Assembly (NCBI GenBank): GCA_964434955.1
Contig: CAYSXI010000082.1
Coordinates: 1-21,676, forward strand
DNA length: 21,676 nucleotides
Origin: JANQLU01 sp964434955
Lineage (GTDB): Bacteria > Planctomycetota > Planctomycetia > Pirellulales > Pirellulaceae
Direction: 5' to 3'
In this document: one piece after another, positions 1-7,556 of the stretch
How positions within the stretch are numbered: the stretch's first letter is position 1
Layout of the letters: the number at the start of each line of letters is the position of its first letter
Notes under the pieces: generated by a model
Databases searched by the model: none
Told to the model about the DNA's origin: nothing
What the model saw: the letters and a program-made list of their open reading frames with translations, nothing else
Translations under genes and position numbers: made by a program

Positions 1-34
1 CAACTCTTTCCGTTTCCGTCGTCCAGGCCCGCGA

Positions 35-1189
35 ATGATAAATCCGATGAACATCGCCGTACTTGGATGCACGGGTAGCATCGGCAAAAACACGCTCGAG
101 GTCGTCACGAAACAGCCCGAACGTTTTAACCTGGTTGGGTTGTCTGCCCATCGAAAAGTCGATGAGCTTTTCGAATTGGGTCGCAAGTTCGATGTTGACT
201 GGGTGGCCTGTACGGATCCTGAAAGTGCCAATGGGATCGGCGTCTCAAGCGAATCATTCGCGGTTCACGTTGGGCATGAGCCCTTGAGCGAGTTGGTGGC
301 GGCTGACAATATCGACTGTGTGGTGGCAGCCATGGTTGGTAGCGCCGGGCTGGGAAGCACCCTGGCGGCGGTGAAGGCCGGAAAAAGGGTCGCCCTGGCA
401 AATAAAGAAACGCTGGTCGTTGCGGGCGGAATTGTAACCAAGTTCGCAAAGGAATCGGGAGCAGAGATTCTCCCAGTTGACAGTGAACACAGCGCCGTTT
501 TTCAGGCACTTCAGGCCGGAAAGTCGCATGAAGTGTCCAAGGTAATCCTGACGGCCAGCGGTGGTCCTTTTCGCGACTGGCCCAAAGAACGAATTGCCGA
601 GGCAACACTTGACCAGGCTTTGGCCCATCCAACGTGGAAAATGGGGCCGAAAGTGACGATCGATTCAGCCACCCTGATGAATAAATCGCTTGAAATCATC
701 GAGGCTCGCTGGCTTTTCGACCTGGATGTGGACCGGCTGGATGTCATGGTCCACCCTCAATCTTTGATTCATTCAATGGTAGAATTCACCGACGGTTCGG
801 TCGTTGCTCAAATGAGTCCGCCGGACATGAAGATGCCCATTCAATACGCTTTGACTTATCCAGACCGCCTGGATGGTCCAGCCCGTCGTATGAATTGGTC
901 TGAAATGGCGACGTTGGAACTGATTCCGCCTGACCGCGAAAAGTTTCCGTCGCTGGAATTAGGATTTGAAGTTGTTGAGCGAGGCGGTACAACAGGCGTT
1001 GTGCTCAATGCGGCAAATGAAGCGGCTGTCGAGGCTTTTGTCGACGGTCGTATCAGTTTCAATGATATCGTCAGCGCGACTCGCGACGTTTTAAACCAGC
1101 ATGAGTTTGATCCCGATCCGGATTTGGAGACTTTAGGTCGCCTGGATCGTTGGGCTCGTCAGGAGATTAGTAAGTGGATTTTGGCGTAA
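35..1189 (+). CDS. dxr: 1-deoxy-D-xylulose 5-phosphate reductoisomerase
   Basis: Cytosolic enzyme of the MEP isoprenoid pathway. It converts 1-deoxy-D-xylulose 5-phosphate to 2-C-methyl-D-erythritol 4-phosphate with NADPH and a divalent metal. The sequence shows the N-terminal nucleotide-binding GCTGSIG at residues 11-17, then ANKETL, the metal-site stretch PVDSEHSA, ASGGPF, the HPTWKMGPK and DSATLMNKSLE segments, MVHPQSLIHSMVEF, and a C-terminal NAANEAAVEAF. At 384 aa it is close to the usual 390-400 aa. The first ATG (35) has only a weak AGG upstream; ATG 47 (MNIAVLG) is an alternative that fits the family start better. The 3' end overlaps the rseP start by 16 nt, so the two are probably co-translated. 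The upstream 34 bases hold no identifiable feature. Function is nearly certain; only the start is open. Confidence 0.97.
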   Translation: MINPMNIAVLGCTGSIGKNTLEVVTKQPERFNLVGLSAHRKVDELFELGRKFDVDWVACTDPESANGIGVSSESFAVHVGHEPLSELVAADNIDCVVAAMVGSAGLGSTLAAVKAGKRVALANKETLVVAGGIVTKFAKESGAEILPVDSEHSAVFQALQAGKSHEVSKVILTASGGPFRDWPKERIAEATLDQALAHPTWKMGPKVTIDSATLMNKSLEIIEARWLFDLDVDRLDVMVHPQSLIHSMVEFTDGSVVAQMSPPDMKMPIQYALTYPDRLDGPARRMNWSEMATLELIPPDREKFPSLELGFEVVERGGTTGVVLNAANEAAVEAFVDGRISFNDIVSATRDVLNQHEFDPDPDLETLGRLDRWARQEISKWILA

Positions 1190-3363
1190 ACTTTCCTTTG
1201 TTGATGGCTGAGTTTTCCTGGTTGGACCCCTACTCGTGGTGGGCGATTGGAAAAGTCATTCTCGGCTTGGGCATGGTCATTTTTGTGCATGAGCTGGGGC
1301 ACTTTTTGCTCGCGAAAGCTTGTGGTGTCAAATGCGAGAAATTTTATGTCGGCTTTGATGTTGCCGACATCAAGATCGGTGATCGGGTGATCATTCCCCG
1401 TGCCCTGATCAAATTCAAATGGGGTGAGACCGAATACGGGATTGGGATTCTTCCCTTGGGCGGCTACGTCAAAATGCTCGGCCAGGAAGACAATCCGTCC
1501 AAAATTGAGGGGCAACGCGCCGAGCGAGAAGATGGCGCGGACGCTGAGTCCGAATCAACTTCGACTTCGACTGAAAAAGCCAAACAAGGGTACGATCCGA
1601 TCGGCGCGGGTCCGATTGATCGATCCGAGATGGACCCGAGGAACTATCAAGCCAAAACCGTACTCCAGCGGATGGCGATTATTTCGGCGGGAGTTGTTTT
1701 CAACCTGATCTTTGCCGTGATCTTTGCGACGATTGCGTTTTGGATGGGCGTTACCTACACCCCAACCAAAATTGGCGGAGTCTTGCCAGGTGGCCCCGGT
1801 TATGAAAATGACTTGGCGGGTACTCACATTACCGAGGTCAACGGCGTCGATACCAGAACGACCTATTTTCCTTTTCGTGATCTTGTCGAATCGACGGTGA
1901 TGCAAGGCGAAACGGAAATGTCTTTGATGGTGATTCGCGACGGTGAATCGCAGGCAAACCCCTTGAAGCTAACGCCGCAAAAAGGGTTCCTCAAAGGCAA
2001 GTTCAAGAACTTTGCCATGCTCGGCCTGAATTCATGGCAAACCAATCAAATTGGCCCCGGGGACGATTCGATTCGCGAAAATGCGGCAGCCGCAAAGGCC
2101 ACCGTGGAAATCAAGGCAGGCGATTACTTTCACAAGATCAACGGGACCGAAACGACAAGTGGCCTGGCCGTGACAGGTGAGTTGTCCCGTTACTTCGATC
2201 AGGAAGTCGAAGTGATCCTCAAACGTGCAAAGAAGGATGATCCCGAATCCTTTGAAGAAATCACGACGAAGATTCCAACTCTGGCAATGATGGAAACCGG
2301 CATCATCTTTGAAGTCGGACCGGTCGTTTCGGTACAAATCAACTCGCCGGCCGCCGCTGCGGGAATCCAGAAAGGTGATATCGTCAAGTCAATCGATGGC
2401 AAAGACATTGGTGATCCGTTTACGCTGCCGCAGCGGATGACATTGATTGCCCGTGACCAGTCCGACAAAACAATTGATCTTGTTGTGACCCGAACGGAAG
2501 ATGGCAAGCAAGTCGATAAGACCCTCAAGATCAAACCCCGGCTTCCACGACAAAACTCGGTCGCCAACGTTCAGAACATCATCGGCTGCGACCCGCTCGG
2601 TATCGCCTTTGAGGTGACCCACAACGTCAAGGAAATCGTTCCTGGCAGCCCAGCCGAAGGCCAACTCAAAGTCGGTGATGAAGTGACCGCCGTTGAGTTT
2701 GAGCTGACCAAGGAATTACGAAAATCGAAATGGGTTCCCGACACCGTCAAGGAAAAAATGGTGTTCGACGGCGAACAACTGTTTTGGGCTTCGTTCCAAA
2801 TGACCGTTCTTCAATATTTCCGACCCGCAATTCCGATGACGATTTCGGTCAAGCGTGGCGACTCGGAAGTCGAAGCGACGCTCACTCCGGTCGAAAGTAA
2901 GGATATGTTCCTGGAAACCCGGGGGGTGGGTTTGATGCCTCATACCGAGGTTTATGAAGCAAAGTCGCTCTGGGAAGCATTCACGCTGGGATTGCGACAA
3001 ACGGGTAACGACATGACCCGGATTCTCAAGTTTCTCAAGAAACTCGTTCGTGGAGATTTGCCGGTTACCTTGTTGGGCGGTCCCGGAACCATCGCGACCG
3101 TCGCGACGATGGAAGCGACTGAGGGCACGGCACGCCTGCTTTTGTTCTTGACCTTGTTGAGTGCGAATCTTGCCATCGTGAATTTCTTGCCGATTCCGAT
3201 TTTGGACGGGGGGCATATGGTATTCCTGGCTTACGAAGGGATTTTCCGACGGCCTGTCAACGAGAAAATGCAGCAGATTCTCACCATGATTGGTTTGGTG
3301 TTTATCATCTGCCTGATGCTGTTCGTGATCGGACTGGACATCTCGCGATTCCTGCCATTCTGA
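1174..3363 (+). CDS. rseP: RseP-type site-2 intramembrane zinc metalloprotease with several PDZ-like domains
   Basis: Membrane-embedded protease (S2P, M50 family) that cleaves transmembrane substrates such as anti-sigma factors. The first TM helix carries the zinc motif HELGH (residues 39-43). The last third has the second active-site motif, N670 to G680 (FLPIPILDGG), followed by a terminal TM helix at about 700-720. A TM helix sits at 166-192. Between the helices lie at least three PDZ-like segments, near 197-265, 383-455 and 475-575, with a weaker fourth near 300-350. At 729 aa it is far longer than the roughly 450 aa of E. coli RseP. A Glu/Ser/Thr-rich insert occupies about 105-150, before the second TM helix. 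The GTG start at 1174 is supported by AGGAG at 1161-1165, 8 nt away, inside the end of dxr; ATG 1204 has no such site. The dxr-rseP pair is a common bacterial arrangement. The substrate is unknown. Confidence 0.93.
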   Translation: MDFGVNFPLLMAEFSWLDPYSWWAIGKVILGLGMVIFVHELGHFLLAKACGVKCEKFYVGFDVADIKIGDRVIIPRALIKFKWGETEYGIGILPLGGYVKMLGQEDNPSKIEGQRAEREDGADAESESTSTSTEKAKQGYDPIGAGPIDRSEMDPRNYQAKTVLQRMAIISAGVVFNLIFAVIFATIAFWMGVTYTPTKIGGVLPGGPGYENDLAGTHITEVNGVDTRTTYFPFRDLVESTVMQGETEMSLMVIRDGESQANPLKLTPQKGFLKGKFKNFAMLGLNSWQTNQIGPGDDSIRENAAAAKATVEIKAGDYFHKINGTETTSGLAVTGELSRYFDQEVEVILKRAKKDDPESFEEITTKIPTLAMMETGIIFEVGPVVSVQINSPAAAAGIQKGDIVKSIDGKDIGDPFTLPQRMTLIARDQSDKTIDLVVTRTEDGKQVDKTLKIKPRLPRQNSVANVQNIIGCDPLGIAFEVTHNVKEIVPGSPAEGQLKVGDEVTAVEFELTKELRKSKWVPDTVKEKMVFDGEQLFWASFQMTVLQYFRPAIPMTISVKRGDSEVEATLTPVESKDMFLETRGVGLMPHTEVYEAKSLWEAFTLGLRQTGNDMTRILKFLKKLVRGDLPVTLLGGPGTIATVATMEATEGTARLLLFLTLLSANLAIVNFLPIPILDGGHMVFLAYEGIFRRPVNEKMQQILTMIGLVFIICLMLFVIGLDISRFLPF

Positions 3364-3380
3364 CGTTGACTCAGGAAGGT

Positions 3381-3408
3381 GCGCGCTCACATTGCAACGT
3401 GGGCGCGC
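3381..3408 (+). terminator. GC-rich hairpin just after rseP, without U-tract
   Basis: Arms GCGCGCTCAC (3381-3390) and GTGGGCGCGC (3399-3408) pair over 10 positions, one of them a G-U, around the 8-nt loop ATTGCAAC. It lies 18 nt after the rseP stop. No run of T follows, so it is not a classic intrinsic terminator. It may stabilise the 3' end of the dxr-rseP mRNA or act with a termination factor. Confidence 0.4.
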
Positions 3409-3495
3409 GAAATGGACGTTCGCCTTTCGCCAGGCTGAACGATTCTTTTCATCTTTTTGAAGCACTCGAAGCTGGGCCCAGTTGCGCGATTTCTG

Positions 3496-3504
3496 TGATA
3501 AAAT
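3496..3504 (+). promoter_or_regulatory. Candidate extended -10 promoter of the DUF1080 gene
   Basis: TGA followed by TAAAAT (3499-3504) resembles an extended -10 element, with 5 of 6 matches to TATAAT. It sits about 37 nt upstream of the chosen ATG. No good -35 is seen at the normal distance. Its position after the rseP hairpin fits an independent transcription unit. By-eye prediction only. Confidence 0.3.
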
Positions 3505-3540
3505 CGAAGCTGACTCGACTTGCTTTTTGAGGACTTGGAA

Positions 3541-4545
3541 ATGAAACGAAACACAAGCGTTACCGCTTTCTTGCTAGTTGGATTGCTTCTTTTGTTACCT
3601 GGCTTGGCAGAGGCTCAGAAAAACAAGAAGCCCCGTTACACGGATCCGGCAAAAGCCGATTCCGATTTCAAACTTCAGGGTGAGTACGAGGGCATGGTTG
3701 GCCCCGGCGACGATAAATCGAAGTTTGGTGTTCAGGTGATTGCGTTGGGCGATGGCAAATTCTCTGCCGTTGGCTTTCCCGGTGGCCTTCCTGGCAACGG
3801 TTGGAATGGCGAAGAGAAAATGGAGATCGAAGACGGCGAATTGAAAGATGGAACGGTCGTATTCAAAAGCGATCGGGGGATCGGTGAGTTGAGTGATGGT
3901 GAAATCGTTGTCGAAACGCTTGACGGGGTCGAACTTGGATCGATGAAGAAAGTTCATCGCAAAAGCAAAACCCTTGGCGCGAAACCTCCTGAGGGTGCGG
4001 TCGTCCTGTTTGACGGGGCCAACGCTGACGGTTGGAAGAACGGCAAGATGGCCGATGACAAGACCTTAATGCAAGGCACTACCAGCAAAAAGGTCTTTGG
4101 CAGCCACAAGATTCACATTGAATTCCGACTTCCCTATATGCCGAAAGACCGTGGGCAAGGTCGCGGAAACAGTGGGATTTATGTTCAAGGAAAGTACGAA
4201 GTCCAGATGCTCGATTCGTTTGGTTTGGAAGGCAAGCGAAACGAATGTGGCGGGATCTACTCAGTCAAGGATTGCGACTTGAACATGTGCTATCCGCCAC
4301 TGAGCTGGCAGACTTATGACATTGAATATACCGCTGCCAAATACGAAGGCGACAAGTTGGTTTCGAAGCCGCGGATGACCGTCTATCACAATGGCGTCAA
4401 AATCCACGACGACGTTGAGCTTCCGGGTGATCGCAATACCACCGCGGCTCCGGTTAAAGCCAGTTCTGCGAAGGGCCCGATTTTCTTGCAAAACCACGGT
4501 TGCCCCGTTCGCTATCGCAATATTTGGGTGGTCGAAAAAGAATAG
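3541..4545 (+). CDS. Exported DUF1080 (3-keto-disaccharide hydrolase-like) protein
   Basis: 334 aa. The N-terminus has a typical Sec signal: basic MKRN, a hydrophobic stretch AFLLVGLLLLLPGLA, and an AEA-type cleavage site near residue 24. The middle region (about 45-125) is Gly/Asp-rich with predicted beta strands and matches no family I can name. From about residue 145 it resembles DUF1080, the concanavalin-like fold listed as 3-keto-disaccharide hydrolase: VVLFDGANADGWKNG, GRGNSGIYVQGKYEVQMLDS, CGGIYSVKD and a C-terminal GPIFLQNHGCPVRYRNIWV. Such proteins are abundant in planctomycetes and are thought to act on sugars outside the cytoplasm; few have been tested. The ATG start at 3541 is preceded by GAGG (3529-3532). 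A TTG at 3520 in frame would add seven residues before the signal and is less likely. Transcription ends at a strong terminator. Confidence 0.88.
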   Translation: MKRNTSVTAFLLVGLLLLLPGLAEAQKNKKPRYTDPAKADSDFKLQGEYEGMVGPGDDKSKFGVQVIALGDGKFSAVGFPGGLPGNGWNGEEKMEIEDGELKDGTVVFKSDRGIGELSDGEIVVETLDGVELGSMKKVHRKSKTLGAKPPEGAVVLFDGANADGWKNGKMADDKTLMQGTTSKKVFGSHKIHIEFRLPYMPKDRGQGRGNSGIYVQGKYEVQMLDSFGLEGKRNECGGIYSVKDCDLNMCYPPLSWQTYDIEYTAAKYEGDKLVSKPRMTVYHNGVKIHDDVELPGDRNTTAAPVKASSAKGPIFLQNHGCPVRYRNIWVVEKE

Positions 4546-4582
4546 GGCGGCGAAGCGAGTTGCCGAGAATTTGATTCAATCG

Positions 4583-4617
4583 GAGATCTGGAATTCCGTT
4601 TTCAGATCTCTTTTTTT
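4583..4617 (+). terminator. Intrinsic terminator of the DUF1080 gene
   Basis: A perfect 8-bp stem, GAGATCTG (4583-4590) with CAGATCTC (4603-4610), encloses a 12-nt loop and is followed directly by seven T (4611-4617). It lies 38 nt after the stop codon. It separates this unit from the convergent ybeY end at 4704. On the minus strand no T-run follows the stem, so it works as drawn only for the plus strand. Confidence 0.85.
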
Positions 4618-4703
4618 GCGCCGATCAAAAACGGGAGACTCAAGGAGCCAGGTGCCGCCGGAATGCGAGGTTTGGGATTCCCGCTTCCGACCTTGTTCCG
4701 AAT

Positions 4704-5186
4704 TTAGGACTCGCTCGCGTAGCGATGCGCAATCTCGAAGCGACTTAGATATTGCGTCTCGGCATCGCGCATTTCTTGCTTGGCATCTTCATGCTTGTCG
4801 TCGTAGCCGACCAGGTGCAGCATGCCATGAATCACGTAAAGCAATAGTTCATGCTCGTAGGGCCAATCGTATTGCTTGGCCAATTCAAATGCCGTGTCAG
4901 TGCTGACAATGATTTCGCCCTGTAATACTCCCGTGTCAAAGTCGCGTTCCAAGGGAAAGCTCAAGACATCGGTGGGATAGTCATGCTCAAGATACTGTCG
5001 ATTCAGCTCGTGAATCGTGGGGTCGTCGACAATCGCGATGCTGATTTCGACGTCCTTGAATTCAGAATCGATGGCGATTTGCTTGCAGGCTTCCGCAAGC
5101 TGGGGTTCATCAATGTCGCGGGTTTGCTGGTTCGCGACTTCAATACGAAGGGGCACGTTTTTCCTGCTCTTCTGCGGATCGTTCAT
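4704..5186 (-). CDS. ybeY: Endoribonuclease YbeY (16S rRNA maturation)
   Basis: 160 aa, normal for this small metal-dependent RNase involved in 16S rRNA 3'-end maturation and ribosome quality control. It has the UPF0054 core: IAIVDDPTIHELNRQYL, then DVLSFPLE, GEIIVSTDTA and HGMLHLVGYDD. In the E. coli protein the zinc ligands are three His in the pattern HGxLHxxGYDH. Here the first two are present, but the third position is Asp (GYDD), with another His two residues later. The ATG at 5186 is preceded by GAAGG and gives an N-terminus of usual length. The open frame continues upstream to 5255 without need. The start lies inside the 3' end of the HD gene (47-nt overlap), so translation is probably coupled. 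It is the last gene of phoH-HD-ybeY. Confidence 0.93.
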   Translation of the reverse strand: MNDPQKSRKNVPLRIEVANQQTRDIDEPQLAEACKQIAIDSEFKDVEISIAIVDDPTIHELNRQYLEHDYPTDVLSFPLERDFDTGVLQGEIIVSTDTAFELAKQYDWPYEHELLLYVIHGMLHLVGYDDKHEDAKQEMRDAETQYLSRFEIAHRYASES

Positions 5187-7512
5187 CCGCCTTCTTTTGT
5201 TCGTCCGATTCGGGCTTGCCTTCGGGGTACTGAACCCGGGCGTGATGCGTCGCATTGAGTGACTTGATCAAGGATTGTTCGACGATGCTCAACTGTTCCA
5301 TCGTGATCGGGCACTCGTCGAATTGATCGTCGTCGAGACGTTTCTTGATGATTTCACGCACCAGCGTTTCCAACCGCGCCGGCGCAGGGTCTTTCAGGCT
5401 GCGGCTGGCACTTTCAACCGCGTCCGCAATCATCATCACCGCCGCCTCAAGCGTTTGCGGCTTTTGACCCGGATAACGAAAATCGCTTTCCTCCACCTGG
5501 CCGCCTTCTTCGCAAAGCTTGACTGCCTGCCGATAAAAATACTCCACCATGGTCGTGCCATGATGCTGCTCAATCAAATCGACAATCCGCTGAGGAAGGC
5601 GATGATTGCGAGCCATCTCGGCCCCATCTTTGACATGGGCAATGATCACCAGCGTGCTCATCGAAGGAACCAGGTCGTCGTGCGGGTTCGCCTTGCCCGA
5701 TTGATTTTCAATAAAGTAGTCGGGCTTCCGCATCTTGCCGATGTCATGGAAGTAACCTCCAACACGACAAAGCAGCCCATTGGCTCCGACCGATTCGGCA
5801 GCGGCTTCTGCCATCGACGCAACGTTCAGGCTGTGGTTATAAGTTCCCGGGGCGCGCTGGACCAGTTCACGCAGCAAAGGATGATTCGCGTCGGAAAGCT
5901 CCAGCAGGCTAATATCCGTTTGGATCTCAAACCACTGTTCCAGGAACGGAAGCAACGCGGTCATCATGACGCCGGCGGCCATGGCCCAAAGCCCAAAATA
6001 AGTCGCGTCGAGCCAGAGGTAGCGACTCATCGGCTGGCCAAGCAGCGTTGAAACCCCAATCGTCGTTGGAAAGGCAACCGCCGCGGCGATCAGTCCGACG
6101 TAAACAAGTCGCGTTCGACTTCGGATGGAACCGCATAGCAAGCTGGCGGTCGCGGTCGTTGCGACCAACACGACAAATTCAGGCAGGTCGTAGCCGTGTG
6201 ACACGGTGAAAACCAGCGACGCAATCGCGCTCATCACAACAGCGACTTCACGATGAAAAGCAATGGCAACCGTCATCGCAAAAAATGTTAACGGGATCAG
6301 TTCCAAACGGCCTTCCAGGTTGAATGCCAAAAGCCAGGCTGCGCAAATGGCAACCAGGAAAAGCCCGAGAAGCGTCGAGAATTTCCGGACATCGTCAATG
6401 AAGTCGCCATCGCGATAGTAGAGATAGGCCACCAGGAAAGAAAGAAGAGCCGTATACATGCCCAGATGCGCCGCAACCTGGAGCACGATTTGCGACCAGG
6501 ACATCTGCCGAACAAATTCACGGTGCTCAGCACGTAATAATTGAATGTCGACTTCGTCCAGGGCCTGACCGCCTTTGATGACGGTGATTGCGGGATCCGT
6601 GCTGTTTAACTTGTCGAGTGGATCGCCCGGCTCGTAGACTTTTTTCTTGTCGCCGATCGCTTCCGCGGCTTTCTTTTGCGCCTGTTTGGTCAGCAATCGA
6701 TTGAACTTCAACGTGTCCGGCAGTCGCGGACGGATCCAGTGGAACAGGTGGTCGGCCACGAGATCCGAATTCTTGATCACCGCAGACTGGTTTTTTAGTT
6801 CGCTACGGATTTTTTCTAGGATCTGATCGGAAACCGCAGCGATTCGTACACTTTCCGATTCAACTCGTTTTCCCAGTTGAATGTTCAGATCATTGATCGG
6901 GATGACTTGAATCTCGAGCATGCTTCCATCGGTCGGCTCGTGTTCCAGCTTGGTCAGCAATCCATTTTGTTCAAAGCTGATGAACGCAACCTGGAGTGCG
7001 TGCTTCAGTTGGGCAAGGTTTTCGTCGTTGGCAATCGAGTCGCTAAACTCGTTGAATGCCTCCTGCAATTCTTCTTTGGAAAGTCCGTCAACCGATTCCT
7101 GGTCAAAGAAGGACTTCCATTGAACGATGTTGACCTGATCAAAGGGTTTATCCTTGATGTCGAACAGTTGCTCCATGAGCGTGTTTCGGACATCTTCAAG
7201 CTTGGAGCGATCGTTTTCGTAAAAGCAGGGTATGGCGCGGCTCGCCTTTTCCTTGGCTTCTTTGGTGCGTTGCAAGTCGGTGTATTCAAAGCGGACGCGA
7301 GCGTACATGTCGCGTGTCGGCACCGATCGCACCCGGTACTTGAAGGGTGGCGCCCAACCGCCGGTGACCAGGAAGAGGATCACACCGGTGATCATGCAAA
7401 GCTGGATTCGTACCCAGACCTCAGGCTTTTGCAAAGCCAAAACGAATTTTCTCCAATTCGACTTGGGGGACGCAAAACTGGTCGTCCGTCGTTTGGAGGT
7501 TGGCGTGGACAT
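5140..7512 (-). CDS. pgpH: 7TMR-HD family membrane phosphohydrolase (PgpH-type c-di-AMP phosphodiesterase)
   Basis: 790 aa. One TM helix (about 32-52) is followed by an extracytoplasmic region (55-335, 7TMR-HDED type), a cluster of TM helices (about 340-525), and a cytoplasmic HD domain (about 545-720). All expected metal ligands of the HD domain are visible: H560 (TYNHS), H589-D590 (YFHDIGK), H626, H650-H651 (EQHHGT) and D697 (IADAVE). Characterised members such as Listeria PgpH hydrolyse cyclic di-AMP. That substrate is inferred here, as no diadenylate cyclase gene is in the window. The last 25 residues are charged and look disordered. It lies 44 nt after phoH and overlaps ybeY by 47 nt, the arrangement seen in many bacteria. 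The ATG start at 7512 precedes the first TM helix sensibly. Confidence 0.92.
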   Translation of the reverse strand: MSTPTSKRRTTSFASPKSNWRKFVLALQKPEVWVRIQLCMITGVILFLVTGGWAPPFKYRVRSVPTRDMYARVRFEYTDLQRTKEAKEKASRAIPCFYENDRSKLEDVRNTLMEQLFDIKDKPFDQVNIVQWKSFFDQESVDGLSKEELQEAFNEFSDSIANDENLAQLKHALQVAFISFEQNGLLTKLEHEPTDGSMLEIQVIPINDLNIQLGKRVESESVRIAAVSDQILEKIRSELKNQSAVIKNSDLVADHLFHWIRPRLPDTLKFNRLLTKQAQKKAAEAIGDKKKVYEPGDPLDKLNSTDPAITVIKGGQALDEVDIQLLRAEHREFVRQMSWSQIVLQVAAHLGMYTALLSFLVAYLYYRDGDFIDDVRKFSTLLGLFLVAICAAWLLAFNLEGRLELIPLTFFAMTVAIAFHREVAVVMSAIASLVFTVSHGYDLPEFVVLVATTATASLLCGSIRSRTRLVYVGLIAAAVAFPTTIGVSTLLGQPMSRYLWLDATYFGLWAMAAGVMMTALLPFLEQWFEIQTDISLLELSDANHPLLRELVQRAPGTYNHSLNVASMAEAAAESVGANGLLCRVGGYFHDIGKMRKPDYFIENQSGKANPHDDLVPSMSTLVIIAHVKDGAEMARNHRLPQRIVDLIEQHHGTTMVEYFYRQAVKLCEEGGQVEESDFRYPGQKPQTLEAAVMMIADAVESASRSLKDPAPARLETLVREIIKKRLDDDQFDECPITMEQLSIVEQSLIKSLNATHHARVQYPEGKPESDEQKKADERSAEEQEKRAPSY

Positions 7513-7556
7513 GTTTGTTCGACCTGTTGGTCGCCCTTATCCCGTAGTGGATCCGA

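Noticed and set aside
2716..3465. 249-aa open frame on the minus strand opposite the rseP 3' half
   Set aside because: Gln/Arg/His-rich translation without domain; rseP on the other strand carries the active-site motif there.
4618..4703. Terminator for ybeY on the minus strand
   Set aside because: A weak GGAAT/ATTCC pairing is present but no T-run follows, so I do not call it.
5275..6051. 258-aa open frame on the plus strand opposite the 7TMR-HD gene
   Set aside because: Composition rich in Arg/His and no domain; it lies wholly opposite the conserved HD domain coding region.
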